Shown here: one piece after another, positions 8,449-18,178 of the stretch
Position numbering within the stretch: position 1 is the first letter of the stretch
Layout: the number at the start of each line of letters is the position of its first letter
Source of the DNA: CBDCXF01 sp965223755
Lineage (GTDB): Bacteria; Acidobacteriota; Thermoanaerobaculia; Multivoradales; JAHEKO01
Length of the DNA stretch: 64,000 nucleotides
Reading direction: 5' to 3'
Assembly: GCA_965223755.1 (NCBI GenBank)
Contig: CBDCXF010000002.1
Span: forward strand, 930,001 to 994,000
Translations under genes and position numbers: made by a program
Notes under the pieces: model-generated
What the model saw: the letters and a program-made list of their open reading frames with translations, nothing else
Databases searched by the model: none
Told to the model about the DNA's origin: nothing

Positions 8449-9857
8449 AAAGTACTCCCTAGCTCCTGGATGACCTCAGCTAGCAGCTCCACGTCCGCCG
8501 CGCGCGTGCGCCAGTTCGATATCGCGGGGCGGAAAGCAACTTTGCCCGCGTAGTCGGTGGTACCGACGTAGACGCGGCCGTCACTGAGCACTGCCTCGCC
8601 GAGCCAGCGGTTGAGATCGTTGAGTTCCACTTCGGTGCGGTCCCCGGGGTTGTAACGGAAACAGACAATATTGAGCTGGACGCCGGCAAGGCGTTCCAGC
8701 TCTGGGGTCTCATCGACGACGCGGCCTAAATGCTGCGCCAGGTCGAGGTTACGCTGAATGATTTCGGTGTGGCCTTGGCGGCCGTAGGCACGGAGAGAGG
8801 CCCATACCGACAACGCCCGAGCACGACGCGAGCTCTCTGGACCGAAAGCACCGATGGTGAGCTTGGGGTCGTCGGAAGCAGGCAGATAGGCGGCAGTGTA
8901 AGCGAAAGATTTGGCCAGCAGTTGCGGATCGCGGACGTAAGCGAAACCGCAGTCATAGGGAACGTTGAGCCACTTGTGGCCGTCGACGGTAATCGAATCC
9001 GCGCGCTCGACACCGGCCGTGAGATGGCGAGTCGATTCACAACAGCGGGCGAAAAGCCCGAACGCTCCGTCGACGTGCAGCCAGGCATCGTAGCGCTCCG
9101 CCAGATCGGCGATCTGGTCGACCGGGTCAAAGTCGCCGGCGTTCACCTCACCGGCGTTGGCGATGAGAATCGCCGGTCTGCCGCCCAAGTCCCTAAGTGC
9201 TGCCTCCATCCTTTCTAGATCGACTGCACCCGTGGGCGAACTTGAGCAACGAATCACCTGGCCGCGACCGATCCCCAGCATCGAGCAAACCTTGACTGCG
9301 CTGGCGTGCACATAGCCGCTCGAAATCACCGCAATCGGCGGCAACTCGCTCATACCCCGTTCGGAAATGTCGACGCCCTGACGTTCTCCCCACCACTGCC
9401 TCGCCGCTGCAAGGCCGACAAAATTCGCCATCGTCGCGCCGGTGGTCATCACACCGAAGTGGTCGCGTGGCAAGTCCATCAAGTCCTTGAGCCAATCCAG
9501 GCTCACAACTTCGAGCTCGACTCCCAACGGGGTAGTCACCCAGGTGTAGGCGATCTGATCCAGGGTCGATGCCCACCAATCCGCGGCGAGGGAAGCCGGC
9601 GTGGCTCCGCCAATGACGAAGTGGAAGCAACGCGGACCGGAGGTGGCCGCGGTGGCCTCCATCCCTCGCTCGATCAGCTCTTGCAGCGCGGCACTGGCGC
9701 CGCTGCCGCTTTCGGGCAGACTGCGACGAAAGCCAGCCAGGGCTGCTTCGGGATCTTGGCCCAGCAACGCCCTCTCATCGAGCGACTCAAGGTAGGCACT
9801 CGCTTCCTGCTGCACCCGCTCCAACAGGGGTCGGATTTCCTCTCTCTCTGGAAACAT
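8445..9857 (-). CDS. group II pyridoxal-phosphate-dependent decarboxylase
   Basis: 470 residues, typical for the aromatic-amino-acid/glutamate decarboxylase group. Visible PLP-site elements are the ring-stacking His in SGYVHASA (His184), HVDGAFG (Asp263 for the pyridine nitrogen) and the Schiff-base lysine in VDGHKWLN (Lys295). It should remove the alpha-carboxyl group of an amino acid; the sequence does not tell me which, with aromatic amino acids likely by similarity. The ATG is 6 bp after the fdhA stop with a GAGG ribosome binding site inside fdhA, so it is probably co-transcribed with the formate dehydrogenase. Confidence 0.85.
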   Translation of the reverse strand: MFPEREEIRPLLERVQQEASAYLESLDERALLGQDPEAALAGFRRSLPESGSGASAALQELIERGMEATAATSGPRCFHFVIGGATPASLAADWWASTLDQIAYTWVTTPLGVELEVVSLDWLKDLMDLPRDHFGVMTTGATMANFVGLAAARQWWGERQGVDISERGMSELPPIAVISSGYVHASAVKVCSMLGIGRGQVIRCSSSPTGAVDLERMEAALRDLGGRPAILIANAGEVNAGDFDPVDQIADLAERYDAWLHVDGAFGLFARCCESTRHLTAGVERADSITVDGHKWLNVPYDCGFAYVRDPQLLAKSFAYTAAYLPASDDPKLTIGAFGPESSRRARALSVWASLRAYGRQGHTEIIQRNLDLAQHLGRVVDETPELERLAGVQLNIVCFRYNPGDRTEVELNDLNRWLGEAVLSDGRVYVGTTDYAGKVAFRPAISNWRTRAADVELLAEVIQELGSTL

Positions 9858-9863
9858 CGATCC

Positions 9864-12650
9864 TCAGCTCAAGCTGGCGGCGCGAGCATAAGCACCCCGG
9901 AAGGTCTTCGCTTCCATATTCTCGGCGATCTTTTCGATCCGAGCTGCGCAGACTTTGTACTCGCCAGTGCCCGTCACTTTGTCACCGGCGTCGACAGTTA
10001 AGCGATTGGTTAATGTTTGTGGAAAATGGAAGGGCATCCAGATTGCTCGGCGGCGAACCTGTCGGCTGACCATCGCCCGACAGCGCACTCGGCCGCGCCG
10101 GCTGACAACATCCACCATCTCCCCATCCTCGATCTCGAGGTCGCGGGCGTCCCGAGGATGAATCTCAACGAAGGCCTCGGGCTGCTTCGAAGACAGCCCG
10201 GTGGAGCGCCGTGTCTGGGTGGCGGCGTTGTAGTGGTAGAGCGTTCTGCCAGTGGAGAGAATGAGCGGGTACTCCGCATCTTCCTGTTCGAACGGAGGTT
10301 CGAACTCGACCGGCTGGAAGAGGCCTTTTCCACGCAGGACGCCGCCCTTGTGCAAATACTCGGTCGATGGCTGATCGGGGCCGGTCACCGGCCATTGCAG
10401 GCCACCTTCGTTCTCGATGCGTTGGTGGGATATGCCGGCGAATTTTGGAGTCAGGGCCGCCATCTCGTCGTAGATCTGGGAAGGGTGTTGGTAGTCGGGC
10501 TGCTCGAGTCCCGAGCGCTTCATGACCTCGAGCAACACGCGCCAGTCGGCGCGCGCTTCACCCGGCGGCTCGACCGCTTGGCGAACTCTCTGCACGCGCC
10601 GGTCGGAGTTGGCGAAGACGCCTTCCTTTTCGGCGAAGCAGGCGGCGGGCAAGATGACATCGGCGTAACGCGCGGACTCGTTGAGAAAGATGTCCTGCAC
10701 GACCAGGAAGTCGATCTGGTTGAGCGCCTCCTCGACCTTGCCGGCGTTGGGCTCGGAGACCACGATGTCTTCACCCATGAGATAGAGGCCCCGCAGCTCA
10801 CCCTTCTGCATCACCTTCATCATCTCGTTGAGATTGAGCCCTGGCTCTTCCCCCTGCTGCACTCCCCAAGCTTGTTCAAACTTGGCGCGCACTTCTGGAT
10901 CGGTCACGGATTGGTAACCAGGGTAGAAGACCGGGGTGGCGCCGGCATCATTGGCACCCTGGACGTTGTTCTGTCCGCGCAGTGGGTTCATCCCCATCGA
11001 GCGGCGCCCCAGGTGCCCGGTCATCAGCACTAGGTTGGAGAGGGCGTAGACGTTGTCGGTGCCGCATGTGTGTTCAGTGATTCCCAGGGTGTAGTAGATG
11101 CCGGCGCGCTCGGTCGAGGCATAGATGCGCGCCACCTCGCGAATCAACTCGGCGGGTACGCCGGTGGCTTTCTCCGCATCTTCGGGCGAGTAGCGCAGCA
11201 CCGTTTCGCGCACGGCGTCGAAGTTCTCGGTATTGGCGGCGATCCAATCGCTGGCCTCCAAACCTTCGCTGACGATGACGTGGGCCATCGCGTTTAAAAG
11301 CCATACGTCCGTCCCGGGCTTGAGCTGCAGATGCCAGTCGGCGTAGTCGACGAGCGGAATGCGCCGCGGATCGGCAACCGCGATGCGGGCGCCGTTGCGA
11401 ACCGCCCGCTTCATCTCCATGGCGATGATGGGATGCGCTTCGGTGGTGTTGGATCCGGTTACGAAGAGGAACTCGGCGTCACGAATCTCCGGAATGGAGT
11501 TGGTCATCGCCCCCGCTCCGTACGTGGTCACCAGACCGGCGACCGTCGGAGCGTGTCACGTGGCCGCGCATTGATGGACGTTGTGGGTCCCATAGGCTGC
11601 GCGTGCCAGTTTTTGCATCAAATAGTTCTCTTCGACGGTGCAGCGTGACGAGCTGATGAAACCGAGAGCGTCGGCTCCGTGTTCGGAGGCAACCTCCTGC
11701 AAGCCGGCCACGGCTCGATCCAGGGCGGTGTCCCAGGACGCCGGCACCAAGGCGCCCGACTCATCCCGCACCAACGGCGTCGTCAGCCGATCCTCATGGT
11801 GGATGAAGTCGTTGGCGAACCGCCCTTTGACGCACAAATTGCCGTCGTTGACGGTGGTTCCGGGCGGCGGGCTGGTGACCTTGACGATGTGGCCGCGCCC
11901 CTCGTTGGCGTCGCGGTCAACGTTGAGGTCCACTTGGCAGCCAACGCCGCAGAAGTTGCAAGTGGTGCGCACTTTGTCCAGCTCTTTCTCGGGCTTGCCG
12001 TACTCCAGGCCCGAGCGTTCGCCCATGGCGCCGGTAGGACAAACATCGACGCAGCCACCACAGAGTTCGCAAGTGGAATCGAGGAGACCGCGGCCGTCGG
12101 CGGTCGAGATGGTGGTGTAGGCGCCACGAAAGGCAAGGGTGATCGCCGAAACCGCTTCTACCTCCTCGCAATAACGCGTGCACAGCGAACAGGAGATGCA
12201 GCGATCCGGACGGAAAATGATGAAGGGATCGTCGTTGTCCCGTCCCTGACGCACTGCATCCACAGACAGCCACTCGCCTGCAGTTCCGTGTACGTCGGCG
12301 AGATCGAAAAGCCGCGACGGACTGTTGTCTTCGGCGACCGCGCGATCCTGCGGCGTATCGGCGAGATGTAGAGAGAGGATGAACTTGCGGTTGCGCTCGA
12401 CGCGCGGCGTCTGCGTCCGCACCACCATTCCGGGCGCCGTCTTGAAGGCACAGGCCGGCTGCATCAGCCGTGAACCCTCGACCTCCACCAGGCACATGCG
12501 GCAGGCGCCTGCGGGCGTCACCCGTGGATCGTGGCAAATGGTCGGGATGTCGATGTCGATGCGAGCCGCAGCTTCGAGGACGGTTTCGCCATCGCAAAAG
12601 TCGACCTCGTTGCCGTCGATGACGAAGAATTGGTTGCGGTCTTTGGTCAT
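9864..12650 (-). CDS. fdhA: selenocysteine-containing formate dehydrogenase, alpha subunit (NAD-linked type)
   Basis: 928 residues when the in-frame TGA at 11556-11558 is read as selenocysteine 365. That codon sits in HQCAAT-U-HAPTVAGL, exactly where formate dehydrogenases carry the molybdenum-binding Cys or Sec. Domains in order: NuoG-like [2Fe-2S] domain (Cys39, 50, 53, 67); two [4Fe-4S] motifs (Cys151/154/157/161 and 194/197/200/204); the molybdopterin domain with its own cluster (Cys231/234/238/273); then the bis-MGD fold to the C-terminus. The His-Cys3 cluster that normally follows the [2Fe-2S] domain is not visible. With fdhB (19.1-20.7 kb) it should oxidise formate to CO2 and pass electrons to NAD. 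Read conventionally the gene appears broken in two, which it is not. The start was set at ATG 12648-12650, where homology begins. Confidence 0.9.
11515..11558 (-). promoter_or_regulatory. bacterial SECIS element and UGA selenocysteine codon of fdhA
   Basis: On the minus strand the UGA (11558-11556) is followed by a two-part hairpin. The lower stem is GCUCCG (11552-11547) with CGGAGC (11520-11515). The upper stem is GGUCGCC (11544-11538) with GGUGACC (11532-11526). The apical loop is GGUCU (11537-11533). In E. coli fdhF the same GGUCU stands in the apical loop bound by SelB at a similar distance from the UGA. Both stems pair fully apart from one G-U. Confidence 0.9.
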
Positions 12651-12714
12651 CAGCCTAGCCACGATTCTACGCTGGCCACGAGGCAGCTCGTCGTAGTGGG
12701 GTGAGAAGTGGTCG

Positions 12715-14904
12715 TTACTCTCCGCTCGACTCCTCCGGCGAGGACAGATCCACGGTAAATATCTGTGACTGAAAACTCGTTTGCTCGTAGGCAATCCGAT
12801 CCTCACTGGGTGACCAATCGAGCCAGCGCAAGTAACCAAAGGTGGGAACAGAAAGCAGCAACTGCTCGGCCCGGTCCGGTCCGGCAATGGCCAAGTGCCA
12901 CTGCCCGGAGCGGAAAGCTGCGTATGCTACTCGGTTGTCGTTAGGGGCTCTTGTGGCTCCCCACGAAAGGCCGCGACCTGCCCGTATCTGAGTCAAATCG
13001 CCATCAGGTAAAGACAGCATCCACAGTTCATTGCCCAGGTCAGGGAAAGTTTCGACCGAAAAGATCGCCTGCCCGCCATCGGACGCCCATTCAGGCCAAC
13101 CCACAGTTTGGCCAATTTGGGTCACCTGACGTGCACTATTGGTGTTGGCATCCCACACAAAGAGTTCTCGTGCCGAGTCGACCAGACCTGTAAACAATGC
13201 CCGCTGGCCGTCAGGGCCGATCACATAGTGTCGAGGTCTTAGCTTTGAAAAACGATCAGCGAGGGCGTTTTGTGCAGGCAACTCGTACTCTCTTCTTTGC
13301 TTCACATCCACGATCAAATCCTGTTCTCCGTCTCGTGGCGCTGGCACCACGAGCCGTCCGTCGTCCAGCCACGAAAAGAAAAACGCGCGGGAGGCTTCGA
13401 TAGCGCGGACGCTCCAGAGTTGGTCGCCGTTGCGGTCTACGACCACAATGTCCGGTTGAGCACCTTCGCGATAATGCCAATAGGCCAACATTTTTCCATC
13501 GTGCGAATACCGCGGCCGGGTGACGCGCACGTCGTCGGAAGGCGCGGCCAGTGTTTGTGGCGATGCTGAAACTTTGAAGTCCCCGTCGATCGCGACCTCT
13601 TGGATTCGACTCTTGGACTCCATAACAGAGAATGCAAGACTTTCGGCGGTCGGAGACAGTGCAAGATCGCTAACGCCTTTCTCTATGAAAGCAAGCTCTA
13701 AAGCCTCGGACATCGCTCCATCCAAGCTGACGCGGACAACCTCCCGCGACTGTGCGCGACTCAGGCGTAGAGCGTAGACGAATCGGCCGTCAGGTGAAAC
13801 TACGGGGTGGGTAAACCGGTCTCCGGGACGAGGCGACACCATCGCCTCAGGCCTGCCACCAGTGACGGGTACTCGCCACAACTGTCCGCCCGTATAGGTG
13901 CCGGTGGCGAAAACAACCCACTTCCCGTCCGGGCTAAAGGACGGCATGCCATGTCCGCCGTCAGTGATATTGCGTTCTGTGAGTTGGCGTGGCTCACCGC
14001 GAGGAAGGTCCACCAGCCACAAGGTCGAGCCAAACTGCGCCGGCCAGGTCTCGTTGTGCACAACGGCACGATCGGCAAAGACAATCGTTCTGCCATCAGG
14101 CGAGAACGCGGGTTGGTTGCCAGTGTCGGTTAGTTGACGAGCCATACCTCCGCTGAACGGAACCACCCAAATTCCCTCCCGGTCACGGTCTTCATAGGCG
14201 ATCAGGTCGCCTCGTGGTGACCAATTGGGATTGCGCTTGACCCTCCCGTCAAACGTCAAACGTTGGGGCGATCCCCCGACCGTTGACCGGACGAAGACAT
14301 CCAGTCCGTCGGCAGAGGTGGCTATATGAGCGATGTGGCTGCCGTCCGGTGAAAATGTTGGGTCGGCGTTGAAGCCGGATTCCACCGTCAATCGCACCGG
14401 CCGCCAATTGACTTGTGAGGATTCGCGACCCTGGCGAGAAGCCCGAAACTGCAATGCAAATCCGACTGCAGCCACGACGAGAAATGCCAAGGCGGCTTTT
14501 TGCCAGCGTTTGGAACGTGGTGCTTCCTTCGTGGACTGCGAGCGATCGGGGATCAGCTTCTGGATCTCGGGTAGGAATCGGTATCCGCGAGTCCGCACCG
14601 TTTCAATCACCGATGGCTTCTCCGGCTCGTCACCCAACACGTGGCGTAGGTGCGATATCACCCGGGTCAGCGCGTTATCGCTGACGTAGACGCCTTCCCA
14701 AATCCGCTCGAAGATCTCTTCTTTCTCAACGATACGGCCGCGATTCGCCGCTAGCAACAACAGCAGATCAAAGGCCTTTGGCTCAAGGTGGACGGCTAGA
14801 CCTGCCCGCCATATCCTGGCGGTCGGAAGGTCCACCTCACATCCCTCGAAGCTAAAGCGCTCCGGCAACTCTCGCTCATCCCGCGGTGGTTCGGGGCGGA
14901 ACAT
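12715..14904 (-). CDS. winged-helix transcriptional regulator with transmembrane segment and PD40/TolB-like propeller
   Basis: 729 residues. Residues about 15-110 form an OmpR/CadC-type winged helix (LEPKAFDLLLLLAANRG, VSDNALTRVISHLRHVLGD, VIETVRTRGYRF). A basic stretch and one membrane segment (about 135-153) follow, then a long periplasmic-type domain of PD40 repeats (NADPTFSPDGSHIAHI, NPNWSPRGDLIAYE, PAFSPDGRTIVFAD, MPSFSPDGKWVVFA and others). This CadC-like layout, a DNA-binding head joined to an extracytoplasmic sensor propeller, is particularly frequent in Acidobacteriota. Ligand and target genes are unknown; it is adjacent to fdhA and the protease gene. Convergence or overlap with fdhA is avoided only if fdhA starts at 12650. 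Confidence 0.85.
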   Translation of the reverse strand: MFRPEPPRDERELPERFSFEGCEVDLPTARIWRAGLAVHLEPKAFDLLLLLAANRGRIVEKEEIFERIWEGVYVSDNALTRVISHLRHVLGDEPEKPSVIETVRTRGYRFLPEIQKLIPDRSQSTKEAPRSKRWQKAALAFLVVAAVGFALQFRASRQGRESSQVNWRPVRLTVESGFNADPTFSPDGSHIAHIATSADGLDVFVRSTVGGSPQRLTFDGRVKRNPNWSPRGDLIAYEDRDREGIWVVPFSGGMARQLTDTGNQPAFSPDGRTIVFADRAVVHNETWPAQFGSTLWLVDLPRGEPRQLTERNITDGGHGMPSFSPDGKWVVFATGTYTGGQLWRVPVTGGRPEAMVSPRPGDRFTHPVVSPDGRFVYALRLSRAQSREVVRVSLDGAMSEALELAFIEKGVSDLALSPTAESLAFSVMESKSRIQEVAIDGDFKVSASPQTLAAPSDDVRVTRPRYSHDGKMLAYWHYREGAQPDIVVVDRNGDQLWSVRAIEASRAFFFSWLDDGRLVVPAPRDGEQDLIVDVKQRREYELPAQNALADRFSKLRPRHYVIGPDGQRALFTGLVDSARELFVWDANTNSARQVTQIGQTVGWPEWASDGGQAIFSVETFPDLGNELWMLSLPDGDLTQIRAGRGLSWGATRAPNDNRVAYAAFRSGQWHLAIAGPDRAEQLLLSVPTFGYLRWLDWSPSEDRIAYEQTSFQSQIFTVDLSSPEESSGE

Positions 14905-14992
14905 CAGCTAATCATCATTCAGTTGTTGGCCATTCGTCACGACCCGCAACCAGCCTGGATTCCATCGTCACAGAGCTTACAAGGAGGCTCTC

Positions 14993-15847
14993 GTGACGTC
15001 ACATTGCCGCAACCTATTGATCGCCGGGATCGTCATTGTTTCGACAACGGTTCCAACCTCTGCCGAGGAAGTGCGTCTCCGGCGGCTGCCCGATGGGACG
15101 GTTGCAGCTCCGGTTCAGGTATCTGGTAAGAACCTTTGGATGCTCCTGGATACCGGCAGCACCCGTTCTTTCCTGCGCCGTTCTGTCGCCCGGCGCTTAG
15201 GCCTCAAACCACAACAAATAAGACAACTGGAGACACCAATGGGCACCGTGAAGGTGGCGTGTTCGCCATTGACGATTCGGCTGGGATCACGGGATCTTCA
15301 TCTTGAACGCGTCGGCTGGAACGAGACTTCGGATGAACTTGCCGGATGGGGCTCCGTTGATGGCATTCTGGGTATGGATGCTCTGGCGCAAGGTCCGTTG
15401 ATGCTCGACACCAAGGGACGATGGTTGAGCTTCGACCGAGATAACCACCAAGGTGGTCACGTCATCGAACTCGGGTTCCTAGCCGGCAGGCCGTCACTAC
15501 GGCTACCGGTTCGCATTCTCAACCGCAGCCGGAATGCTCATATGACATTGGTTGTGGATAGTGGCGCAACATCCTTCATTCTCTTCGGTACAGCCGCAAG
15601 AACGGCTCACCGAAGCACTAGGTTCCGCACCTCCAAGGTTCGTTTAGCGTCTCTCGCCGGAACTCGGCTTGCACTGCAAGTGCCGCATTCCACGATCGGC
15701 AATGACTTATCCGTCCGCGGCCCAGTGCTCCTACCTGAGGTCGTAAACCGCAGTGAAGACGGCCTGTTGCCGATTGATGGGTTGTCTCCCATCTACTTCG
15801 ATTGGGCCAATCGACGCGCGTTCGTGAGGATGCAACGGGCACGCTAG
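14993..15847 (+). CDS. exported retropepsin-like aspartic protease
   Basis: 284 residues from a GTG with AAGGAGG 9 bases upstream. A signal peptide (about 1-24) is followed by two retropepsin-type halves, each with its own active-site motif: LLDTGSTRSF (Asp53) and VVDSGATSFI (Asp189). Retropepsin-like bacterial proteins usually have one such motif per chain and dimerise. Here the two motifs in one chain suggest an internal duplication, like pepsin-type enzymes. The HxxLGMDAL-like segment GILGMDAL near 125-131 is also typical. The substrate is unknown. It is divergent from the PD40 regulator with 88 bp between. Confidence 0.75.
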   Translation: MTSHCRNLLIAGIVIVSTTVPTSAEEVRLRRLPDGTVAAPVQVSGKNLWMLLDTGSTRSFLRRSVARRLGLKPQQIRQLETPMGTVKVACSPLTIRLGSRDLHLERVGWNETSDELAGWGSVDGILGMDALAQGPLMLDTKGRWLSFDRDNHQGGHVIELGFLAGRPSLRLPVRILNRSRNAHMTLVVDSGATSFILFGTAARTAHRSTRFRTSKVRLASLAGTRLALQVPHSTIGNDLSVRGPVLLPEVVNRSEDGLLPIDGLSPIYFDWANRRAFVRMQRAR

Positions 15848-15967
15848 GCTCGGCAGAGCGGAGCTGACCTACCCTTTCTGCTCAGACCGGGCGAAGGGTT
15901 ATTCAGCGCTGATTCAAGCTAGCATTCTCCCTTGCGGGCTCGCCGGACGGTACCCGCCGCATGCACT

Positions 15968-16936
15968 ATGCAACGTATTCTCGTCACTGGAGCACTCGGA
16001 CAAATCGGTACCGAACTGGTAGCCACCTTGCGGCAGCGCTACGGTGTGGACAATGTGCTGTCGTCCGACATCCGCATGCCGCAGGCCGGAAGCCCTCATC
16101 TCGATGGCCCCTTCGAGCACCTCGACTGCACCAAACGCGGTCAGATCCACGGCGTCCTGGGGCGACACAAAGTCGACACGGTGTTCCATCTGGCGGCTTT
16201 GCTTTCGGCGACCGCGGAAGAGAAGCCTCAGGCGGCGTGGGAACTCAACGTCGGCGGTCTCTACTCGGTTCTGGAGGTGGCACGGCAAGAAAACTACGCG
16301 GTGTTCGTGCCGTCGTCGATCGGCGCCTTCGGTCCCAGCACGCCCAAGGACAATACGCCGCAAGACACCGTGCAACGCCCGACGACCATGTACGGAGTCA
16401 GCAAGGTCACCGGCGAACTCTTGTGCAACTACTACCACCAGCGTTTTGGGGTCGACACGCGCGGCGTGCGCTATCCGGGCATCGTGTCGTGGGCTGCGCC
16501 TCCCGGCGGTGGCACCACGGACTATGCGGTAGACATCTTTTATCAGGCCTTGCGCTACCGCCACTACACTTGCTTCCTGAGCGCCGACACACGACTCGAC
16601 ATGATGTACATGCCCGACGCCATCCGCGCTGCGGTCGAACTGATGGAAGCCGATCCAACCCGCCTCCAGCACCGCAATGCCTTCAATGTCACCGCCATGC
16701 AGTTCACGCCGGAAGAACTCGCCGCGGCGATTCGCCAACACATTCCTGCCTTCCGCATCGACTACCGCATCGATCCGGTTCGCCAGACCATCGCCGACTC
16801 TTGGCCCAATTCACTCGATGACAGCGCCGCGCGAGCCGAATGGGACTGGCAGCCGCAGTACGATCTTGCGGCAATGACCGAAGACATGCTGTCCAACCTC
16901 GAGCGCCGACTTTCGACTGACCAGGATAACACTTAA
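15968..16936 (+). CDS. L-threonine 3-dehydrogenase, epimerase (short-chain dehydrogenase) type
   Basis: 322 residues. The ATG at 15968 is chosen because the Rossmann motif ILVTGALGQIG follows directly. Catalytic residues of the extended SDR family are visible: PSSIGAFGP (Ser near 116-117) and MYGVSKVTGE (Tyr142, Lys146). The segment GVDTRGVRYPGIVSWAAPPG is typical of the epimerase-like threonine dehydrogenase and not of UDP-glucose epimerases. The gene lies 16 bp before kbl, the next enzyme of threonine breakdown to glycine and acetyl-CoA. Product: 2-amino-3-ketobutyrate plus NADH. Confidence 0.8.
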   Translation: MQRILVTGALGQIGTELVATLRQRYGVDNVLSSDIRMPQAGSPHLDGPFEHLDCTKRGQIHGVLGRHKVDTVFHLAALLSATAEEKPQAAWELNVGGLYSVLEVARQENYAVFVPSSIGAFGPSTPKDNTPQDTVQRPTTMYGVSKVTGELLCNYYHQRFGVDTRGVRYPGIVSWAAPPGGGTTDYAVDIFYQALRYRHYTCFLSADTRLDMMYMPDAIRAAVELMEADPTRLQHRNAFNVTAMQFTPEELAAAIRQHIPAFRIDYRIDPVRQTIADSWPNSLDDSAARAEWDWQPQYDLAAMTEDMLSNLERRLSTDQDNT

Positions 16937-16952
16937 CCAAAAGGGAAATACT

Positions 16953-18170
16953 GTGCCCACAGATCGACTTGACACCGTTCTTGCCGCACGGGTTGCTGAG
17001 CTGGAACGAGCGGGAACCGCCAAGGGCGACGAGAGCGTCATCACTTCGGTCATTCCTGCCAGCGGCGGTCGCGGTCCCCGCTACACCCTCGACGGTGAAG
17101 GGGACCGGCCTTTTCTCAAGATGAACTCCAACAACTATTTGGGGCTGGCACTGCATCCTCAAGTTATCGCCGCCGAGGAGAATGCGACCCGGGCGTTTGG
17201 AGTCGGGCCTGGCGCGGTTCGTTTCATCAGCGGTAGCTATCGCCAGCACCTGCAACTCGAGCAGCGCTTGGCCGCGTTCCACGATCGTCAAGCGGCGATG
17301 ATCTTCAGCTCTGCTTACGCCACCACCATTGGCGTTCTGGTCCCTCTCATCACCGGGGACACCACCATCATCAGTGATGCTTTGAATCACAACTGCATCA
17401 TTAACGCCATGCGCCTGGCGCGTCCGCTGGAAAAGAAGATCTACGCCCACCTCGACATGGCCGAGTTGGAGAAAGCGCTTCAAGAAGGAGAGGGAAAGCG
17501 AGCCGTGGTGGTCACCGACGGCATCTTCTCCATGCGCGGGTCGTCGGCACCCTTGGCACAGATAATGGATCTCGCGCGTCGTTACGATGAGCGGTACGAA
17601 GAGAATGTGTTTGTCGTTGTCGATGATTCCCACGGCGTCGGCGCCTTTGGCCACACCGGCCGGGGTACCGAAGAGCACGAAAACAGTCGTGCCGACGCTG
17701 TCGTCGGCACTCTCGGTAAGGCCTTGGGCGTCAATGGCGGCTACGTCTCCGGGAGCGCCGACTTGGTTCGCTTTTTGCGTGAGTCCGCGCCCACCTACAT
17801 CTACTCTAATCCGATCACCGTCGGTGAAGCCGCCGCGGCCAGCAAGGCGATCGAGATCTTAGATAGCCCGGAAGGAACCGCGCGGCTGGGGCATTTGCGG
17901 TCGATGACCGAACGTTTTGCAAAAGGGTTAAATGATCTTGGCTTTGAGACCATCCCAGGAGGCCACCCGGTGACGCCTCTGATGGTGCGCGACACGGACC
18001 GCACAACGGCTTTGGTTGCCCACCTCTACGAGCACGGAATCCTCGCTACGGGACTCAACTACCCCGTCGTCCCCAAGGGCGACCAGAGCATTCGCTTTCA
18101 GGTCTCGGCCGAGCACACCGAAGAAGACATCGAATCGGTGCTCGATGTCCTGGCCGCTTTCGCAGCCTAG
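16953..18170 (+). CDS. kbl: glycine C-acetyltransferase (2-amino-3-ketobutyrate CoA ligase) family
   Basis: 405 residues from a GTG with AAAAGGGAAA upstream. It belongs to the alpha-oxoamine synthases: DDSHGVGAFG (PLP-binding Asp/His, about 224-233) and the Schiff-base lysine in GTLGKALG (Lys256). It should split 2-amino-3-ketobutyrate with CoA into glycine and acetyl-CoA. Other members of the family (serine palmitoyltransferase, BioF) share these motifs; the neighbouring threonine dehydrogenase favours Kbl. It converges with the acyltransferase gene, with 8 bp between stop codons. Confidence 0.85.
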   Translation: MPTDRLDTVLAARVAELERAGTAKGDESVITSVIPASGGRGPRYTLDGEGDRPFLKMNSNNYLGLALHPQVIAAEENATRAFGVGPGAVRFISGSYRQHLQLEQRLAAFHDRQAAMIFSSAYATTIGVLVPLITGDTTIISDALNHNCIINAMRLARPLEKKIYAHLDMAELEKALQEGEGKRAVVVTDGIFSMRGSSAPLAQIMDLARRYDERYEENVFVVVDDSHGVGAFGHTGRGTEEHENSRADAVVGTLGKALGVNGGYVSGSADLVRFLRESAPTYIYSNPITVGEAAAASKAIEILDSPEGTARLGHLRSMTERFAKGLNDLGFETIPGGHPVTPLMVRDTDRTTALVAHLYEHGILATGLNYPVVPKGDQSIRFQVSAEHTEEDIESVLDVLAAFAA

Positions 18171-18178
18171 GCTGCGGC

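Noticed and set aside
11556..11558. Nonsense mutation or frameshift splitting fdhA into two pseudogene parts
   Set aside because: The frame continues without change after the single TGA, the codon is at the known Sec/Cys position, and a full SECIS hairpin follows.
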